A stretch of DNA of 64,000 nt from Pseudofrankia nepalensis (GTDB taxonomy: Bacteria; Actinomycetota; Actinomycetes; Frankiales; Frankiaceae). The first letter of the stretch is position 1, and the number at the start of each line of letters is the position of its first letter. A program made the position numbers and the translations under genes. Of the stretch, positions 60,501 through 64,000 are shown in pieces. The notes under the pieces were generated by a model. That model ran no database searches and was not told where the DNA came from. It saw nothing but the letters and a program-made list of their open reading frames with translations. The stretch lies in NCBI RefSeq assembly GCF_016786305.1, contig NZ_JADWYV010000006.1. One strand, written 5' to 3'.

Positions 60501-62628
60501 CGGCCGGATCCTGCGCGCGACCGGCCCCGACACGCGGGTGACGTTCGAACGGGACGCCGCCGGCCGGGTCGTCGCCGAGACGGTCGACGGCCGTCGCGTC
60601 ACCTCCGAATACGACGCGCTGGGCCGGCGGGTCCGGCGGACGACGCCGTCGGGCGCGGTCAGCGAGTGGGAGCACGACGAGGCCAGCCGGCCGCTCGCGC
60701 TGCGCACCGCCGGCCGCGTCCTGCGCTTCACCCACGACGCCGCCGGCCGCGAGCTGGAACGCGTCGTCGAGGCCGCCGCGCTCGCCGGGCGAAGTGACGC
60801 GGGCGAACGAGGCGTCACGCTCCTCCAGACCTGGGACGCCGACCACCAACTGCTCTCCCAGACCGTCACCGCCGGCGTGGCGAGCCTCACCGCCATGCCC
60901 GGACTCCCCGGTACGCCCGGCGGCCCGGGCCTGCCTGGCAGCGCAAACCCGCGCGGAGGCGCGGGCCTGCCCGGCGGCGCAAGCCTGTCCGACGTCGCGG
61001 GCCTGTCCGGCGGCGCGGGTCTATCCGACGTCGCGGGCCTATCCGGCGGCGCAAGTCTGTCCGGCGTCGCGGGCCTGCCCGGCGGAGGCCCGCCCCGGGG
61101 CGGGAGTCCAGCCGGTGGCACCGGTGCCCTCGCCGCCCGCCAGCCCGCGGCGGCCCGGCTGCTGCAGCGCCGGGACTTCAGCTACAGCGCCGACGGCTAC
61201 GTCACCGAGATCGACGACCTGGTCGGCGGGCTGCGCCGCTTCGACCTCGACCCGATGCGCCGGGTCGTCGCCGTCAGCGGCGCCGACTGGCACGAACGGT
61301 ATGCCTACGACGCCGCCGGCAACCTCGCCGACGCCTCCTGGCCGACTCCTGGCACGCCGACGGGCCAGACCGGCGTGGCCCGCGAGACCCGCGAGGACGG
61401 CGAGGACGGCGAGGACGGGCCGGATGAGCGGGGCACGCGGGAGTACGCCGGCACGCTGATCCGCCGCGCCGGCGCCGTCCGCTACGAGCACGACGCCCAG
61501 GGCCGCGTGACGCTTCGTCAGCGCAAACGCCTGTCCGGCAAGCCCCGCACCTGGCGCTACTCCTGGGACGCCGACGACCGGCTGACGACGGTCACCACCC
61601 CCGATGGCACCGTCTGGCGCTACCGCTACGACCCGTTCGGCCGCCGCGTCGCCAAGCAGCGCCTGGACGCGGCGGGCGCGGTCGCCGAACAGACCGCCTT
61701 CACGTGGGACGGCGCGGTGCTCGCCGAGCAGCACCACACCATCGGCGCTGGCCCGGACGCGGCCGCCCCGGGCATGGCCGAAATCGGCACGGCCGAAATC
61801 GGCACGGCCGACCCGGGCGCGCCCGGCGCGCGCACGACCGGGGACGCCGAACCGGAGATCATCACCTGGGACTGGGAGCCCGGCACGTTCCGCCCGCTCA
61901 CCCAGACCACCCGCCGCGCCGCCACCACCGACGCCGACCAGGCCTGGTTCGACGCCCAGTTCCACGCCATCGTCACCGACCTCGTCGGCACCCCCACCGA
62001 CCTCGTGGACCCCGACACCGGCCACCTGGCCTGGCACCCCCGCGCGACCCTCTGGGGTGTCACGCCCCCACCGGCCCCCGGCGAGCCCACCTGCCCACTA
62101 CGCTTCCCCGGCCAGTACCACGACCCCGAATCCGGCCTCCACTACAACTACCACCGCCACTACGACCCCACCACCGCCCGCTACGAAAGCCCCGACCCCC
62201 TCGGCCTAGAGCCGTCTCCAAATCCACAGGCGTATGTCCTCAACCCACTCAGTTGGCTCGATCCCTTCGGGCTGGAGGGCTGCAAGGACCTCCTGCACGC
62301 GTTTGGCAACACGAAAGGCCCACGACCGCCCAGGACTTCCGATCTTGATATCGGCCCGGACGGCATGTTGGTTCCGCAACGGCCCCCTGCCCCTATGGGG
62401 GCTTCCACCTTCGGAGATCCCGCGCAGGCGCCGCTGAGCGGTCATTATCACTCGATACCCGCCGACACGCCGATGCCCCCAGGGCTGGCCGTCGTGCGGG
62501 ACGGCGTCGACGTCGGAGGACCTCATCTCCCGACGCATGCCACTATCTATCCGACCGAACCCATGACTCCAGAGACCTTCACAGAGCGGTTCACGAGTCT
62601 GCCCTGGCAACATGCCGGAAAGAAGTGA
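57595..62628 (+). CDS. Rhs polymorphic toxin with Tse2-like C-terminal domain
   Basis: 1677 residues from ATG 57595. Residues 1-230 are a helical T7SS-type leader (VRALATRLGGHATTAENGTT, ARAYRGAGTALAGYATTLTE). Residues 238-275 are hydrophobic. DUF6531 lies near 376 (DPVDMASGQMILPQADVELP). YD/RHS repeats run from about 500 to 1500, interrupted at about 1102-1185 by a Gly-rich repeat. The core closes with YNYHRHYDPTTARYESPDPL and SWLDPFGLEGCKD (about 1556). The last 118 residues are the toxin: GHYHSIPADTPMPPGLAVVR then THATIYPTEPMTPETF resembles the Tse2 ADP-ribosyltransferase-like toxin pattern IPxxTxxPPxLxV...THxTIxPxxPM (from memory, not searched). Overlaps its candidate immunity gene. Confidence 0.92.
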   Translation: MSSDWEVLGLTADPTPGDPEAVRALATRLGGHATTAENGTTRLRAVAAGGGELGMQGDYAPGYREALDDLPDQLAKLARAYRGAGTALAGYATTLTEAKIKSGAALRQGLDAQTRYRGAVSRVEALLPPDRVPLLWPNDELNPVSIAQATSGLPTPGLAEQAQVIAREGQEARRDRTLAARLAAEAKTLRDGAATTCAHGIDDALKDSGIKNRPWWKKAWDFASTPFRSWDDFVKLCSDVALVVGVVAIFVSGPAGWVLGAIVLGASAVVLADTLRRYARGQASLGQLALAGLGVIPGVKGLSTAGKGLGAASRAVRTGQGAKTIFGSLRASAALGRQGLRDIATALPHGIKATNAARGPLQKAKYFSKASWCRLGGRDPVDMASGQMILPQADVELPGVLGWSLRRTYQSAYTAGRWFGLGWSSTLDPRLEVDDEGVAYTAEDGVVLAFEHPEPGGPAVLPASGPRLELALDEAGAYTIVDGAAGLALRFAVPAAGQRGVALPLAAITDRAGNTVDFGYDTEGDLAQISHSGGYQLDIETRGHLVTAVSTVAVGDEPARELVRYRYDPAGRLTGVVNSSGAALRFDYDDDGRITRWLDRNGTEYRYTYDALGRVVRTAGSAGILDGTIEYDDERLVTRETNSLGHTIEHHFTENLRPRRQVDPLGRVTSFAWDWFDNRTAVTDPLGRTVRYSYDEAGNVVEVTRPDGQRIATRWNGQRRPVTTVDADGARWEREYDERGGLTAVVDPTGARTELTYDGRGRLMAVTDPLGGLTQVETDAAGLPVAVIDPLGAVTSYERDTLGRVVAVIDPIGGVTRYAWTPESRLAARTLPGGATDRYRYDPEGNLVEHVDAAGLVTRTEVTHFDLPAARVGPDGARLAFAYDTELRLTSVTNPQGLAWSYEYDAAGQLVAETDFNGRTLRYQHDAAGQLTQRTNGAGETVTFTRDALGNIVEKHGPDGVTTFAYDAAGRILRATGPDTRVTFERDAAGRVVAETVDGRRVTSEYDALGRRVRRTTPSGAVSEWEHDEASRPLALRTAGRVLRFTHDAAGRELERVVEAAALAGRSDAGERGVTLLQTWDADHQLLSQTVTAGVASLTAMPGLPGTPGGPGLPGSANPRGGAGLPGGASLSDVAGLSGGAGLSDVAGLSGGASLSGVAGLPGGGPPRGGSPAGGTGALAARQPAAARLLQRRDFSYSADGYVTEIDDLVGGLRRFDLDPMRRVVAVSGADWHERYAYDAAGNLADASWPTPGTPTGQTGVARETREDGEDGEDGPDERGTREYAGTLIRRAGAVRYEHDAQGRVTLRQRKRLSGKPRTWRYSWDADDRLTTVTTPDGTVWRYRYDPFGRRVAKQRLDAAGAVAEQTAFTWDGAVLAEQHHTIGAGPDAAAPGMAEIGTAEIGTADPGAPGARTTGDAEPEIITWDWEPGTFRPLTQTTRRAATTDADQAWFDAQFHAIVTDLVGTPTDLVDPDTGHLAWHPRATLWGVTPPPAPGEPTCPLRFPGQYHDPESGLHYNYHRHYDPTTARYESPDPLGLEPSPNPQAYVLNPLSWLDPFGLEGCKDLLHAFGNTKGPRPPRTSDLDIGPDGMLVPQRPPAPMGASTFGDPAQAPLSGHYHSIPADTPMPPGLAVVRDGVDVGGPHLPTHATIYPTEPMTPETFTERFTSLPWQHAGKK
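60963..61085. repeat. 36-bp minisatellite inside the Rhs gene
   Basis: Three full copies and a part of a 36-bp unit (60963-60998, 60999-61034, 61035-61070, 61071-61085) encode GLSGGASLSDVA-type 12-residue repeats. The array is in frame, so copy-number change would alter a flexible loop without breaking the gene. Confidence 0.85.
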
Positions 62629-63122
62629 TCAACGTGGAGCCCTGGGAGGAGCTAGCGGAGGCCGAGAACACATATTTCGCCATCCGTATGCGTATGTTCG
62701 CGGCGGGCGCCGAAACGCAACTCCGGAAGGCGCTGGCGACACCACGTGGCCGGCGAACCGCGCTACGGGTCCTCCTGGAAGCCCCAGCCGAGCTCAGGAT
62801 GGATCTCATAGAACCAGTATTCGAGGCGACTCTTGGTTCGACGGCTGAGGTCGCAACAGCGCGCGCGGTTCTTCGTCTTGTCGATCCAGGATGGCTGACC
62901 ATGGCGCTGCGCCCGCTGTTGCTCCAGCGCTTCTCAGACAGTCGAGAACCGATTGACTGGAGCGAGTATCGGCGCGCCGCCGAGCTCCTGGGCGAACTTG
63001 GCCAGCCTGCACTTCTCGGCCTGCTCCTGTCACTGGGATCAGAAACGGACGATCCCGACGTACGAGAGGTCGTGGATGATTTCTGGAACGTCGCCGAACA
63101 TCAACCTGACGGACGTCCGTAG
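62625..63122 (+). CDS. candidate immunity protein for the Rhs toxin
   Basis: 165 residues from GTG 62625, overlapping the toxin stop by four bases (GTGA). It is soluble and helical, with HEAT-like character: AENTYFAIRMRMFAAGAETQ, VATARAVLRLVDPGWLTMAL, RRAAELLGELGQPALLGLLL, and DDPDVREVVDDFWNVAE. Position, coupling and lower GC than the Rhs core are typical of cognate immunity genes. No family name can be given. Confidence 0.72.
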   Translation: MINVEPWEELAEAENTYFAIRMRMFAAGAETQLRKALATPRGRRTALRVLLEAPAELRMDLIEPVFEATLGSTAEVATARAVLRLVDPGWLTMALRPLLLQRFSDSREPIDWSEYRRAAELLGELGQPALLGLLLSLGSETDDPDVREVVDDFWNVAEHQPDGRP

Positions 63123-63194
63123 AGTTTCGGCTGACGCTCGCCGAACCGACCATTCCCTGCGCCACTGGTTAGAGGGCTTCCCGAAGTCAGACCG

Positions 63195-63278
63195 GCCAGC
63201 AGGAAGACCGTGCCGGTGGTCCTGATCTCGTTGGCGACCTTGAACAGGAACCGGTGCCACGTATCGAGGGTCGGGCCT
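63195..63278 (-). pseudogene. fragment duplicating the EccC/FtsK C-terminus
   Basis: The minus strand reads FLFKVANEIRTTGTVFLLAG, matching SLFKVASEIKTTGAVFLLTP in the intact gene at 63512-64000. The frame is open around it but has no other EccC sequence. It is a truncated duplicate left between the immunity gene and the ATPase gene, evidence of recombination in the toxin cassette. Confidence 0.7.
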
Positions 63279-63335
63279 TTGTGCCCGTGCGGATGCTCGC
63301 TCATTGTGTCCGACGTTGCGGGGAATCCTGTCCGA

Positions 63336-63413
63336 CATCAGAGCGCTGAGGGGCCTCGATTCTTGCCCCTGACGTCGGACAGGACGTTCGACATGCCCCT
63401 GACGTCGGACAGG
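63336..63413. repeat. interspersed repeat copy 2 and reiterated GTCGGACA hairpin units
   Basis: 63336-63381 matches 50711-50756 (36 of 46). TGCCCCTGACGTCGGACAGG is repeated at 63364-63383 and 63394-63413 (the first with TTGCCC context). An inverted partner (CCTGTCCGACATCAGAGCGC) begins at 63328. The cluster separates the immunity/EccC remnant from the ATPase gene and could terminate transcription from both sides. Confidence 0.65.
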
Positions 63414-63511
63414 GTGTGGCTTCGGGTGAGCACTGAGTGCTGCTGGGCAGCAGTTCCGACCAGACCTCGGTTCTCCGGGGGCGATATTCCAACGCCCCGA
63501 CCCGCGCATCG

Positions 63512-64000
63512 CTAACTCGCGAGCTGGATCAGGGTGGCCTTGCCGTTGGTGATGAGGTAGCCGCGGCCGGCGGGGGCGGGGAAGAACTGGTCGGGTTCGA
63601 GGCGCAGGCCCGCGTGTTCACGGGTGGTGTGCGGGTTGGTGGGGGTCAGCAGGAACACCGCGCCCGTGGTCTTGATCTCGCTGGCGACCTTGAACAACGA
63701 CCGGCGCTGGGCGTTGAAGATCGGAGTGGCGTCGCCGCAGAGGAACAGGGCGAGCCGGCCGCGGGCGGACGGGCCCGCTGCCTCCTCGAACAGGGTCGGC
63801 GCCTCCGCGAAGTTCACCACCGACGCCGCCACGCTCAACTGGTCGCAGTCGTCGACGACGACGGCGAACTGGCCGTCGCCGAAGGCCTCGGCGGCCTCGC
63901 GTAGCTCGGTGTCCTTGAGGTTGCCGCCGACGACGACGCGGACGCCCTCGTCGTCGGCCCCCGCCCCCGCCCCCGCCCCCCCCCCCGGCGCCCCCCCGCC
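63512..64000 (-). CDS. EccC/FtsK-type ATPase, C-terminal part (runs off window)
   Basis: The minus-strand frame enters at the right edge and ends at 63512. The sequence FAVVVDDCDQLSVAASVVNF, LALFLCGDATPIFNAQRRSL, FKVASEIKTTGAVFLLTPTN, and GRGYLITNGKATLIQLAS is the end of a type VII secretion EccC-like ATPase domain (Walker-B-like VVVDDC). It is probably the motor that exports the WXG100 and Rhs proteins. The last 40 bases are runs of C that may contain errors, so the 5' frame is uncertain. Confidence 0.75.
   Translation of the reverse strand, partial: GGGAPGGGAGAGAGADDEGVRVVVGGNLKDTELREAAEAFGDGQFAVVVDDCDQLSVAASVVNFAEAPTLFEEAAGPSARGRLALFLCGDATPIFNAQRRSLFKVASEIKTTGAVFLLTPTNPHTTREHAGLRLEPDQFFPAPAGRGYLITNGKATLIQLAS

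Noticed and set aside
58531..60849. A 772-codon minus-strand frame opposite the Rhs gene
   Set aside because: Mirror image of the Rhs repeats on the coding strand; no independent evidence.
63300..63420. A CRISPR array at the GTCGGACA repeats
   Set aside because: The repeats are too few, imperfect and mixed in orientation, without regular spacers or cas genes.

Overview
The window is a high-GC stretch (strong G/C preference at third codon positions, many GTG and some TTG starts) of an actinobacterial chromosome. The mix of F420-type luciferase-like oxidoreductases, amidohydrolase-2 proteins, CaiB-type CoA transferases, several TetR regulators and a WXG100/Rhs/EccC-like locus fits Frankia/Pseudofrankia or a close relative. 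That assignment is inference from gene content and style, not from a marker gene.

Layout. 1-4400: a regulator plus HEAT-repeat pair, a nucleoside deaminase, a membrane protein and two small unknown genes. 4530-9226: a compact integrated element bounded by a perfect 40-bp direct repeat of the 3' half of a tRNA-Met(CAU) gene. The intact tRNA lies at 9185-9258. The element carries a Phd/PIN toxin-antitoxin pair and a two-gene module: a winged-helix/GrpE-like protein coupled to a DUF262-DUF1524-RAMA nuclease. It has no visible integrase and looks like a small defence island. 9259-10483 is gene-poor and holds an ECF sigma-factor remnant.

10484-16149 is a catabolic block: F420-type oxidoreductase, SDR, TIM-barrel isomerase, acyl-CoA ligase, class II aldolase, and a TetR regulator with a perfect 20-bp palindrome in the shared promoter. 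16338-20400 has an ADP-ribosylglycohydrolase, a large HEAT-repeat protein, membrane and DUF4279 proteins. 20457-25861 has a chimeric pseudogene, then TetR/hydrolase, a beta-lactamase-fold serine hydrolase and a MarR/NmrA pair with twin operators. 26213-32934 is a second putative acyl-CoA-linked catabolic block (TetR, two amidohydrolases, an aminoglycoside-phosphotransferase-like kinase, a CaiB transferase). A recurring 17-bp motif lies in three of its promoter regions.

33070-43333 holds an AlkZ-like winged-helix protein, a 302-bp MITE-like element, a diguanylate cyclase, an MFS exporter, a 2-oxoglutarate oxygenase, a phosphoesterase and a TetR. 43610-47581 is a complete homogentisate-pathway operon (hppD, hmgA, fahA). 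It is followed by a secreted lipoprotein serpin, an acyl-CoA dehydrogenase, a MarR-controlled DHA2 exporter, a SnoaL-like protein and another MFS transporter.

56051-64000 is a type VII secretion-linked polymorphic-toxin locus: two small T7SS-associated genes, a WXG100 protein, a 1677-residue Rhs protein with a Tse2-like C-terminal tip, its overlapping candidate immunity gene, a broken duplicate of an EccC C-terminus, and the 3' end of an EccC/FtsK ATPase running off the window. The toxin tip, immunity gene and downstream remnant look less GC-rich than the Rhs core, as expected for a swapped toxin cassette.
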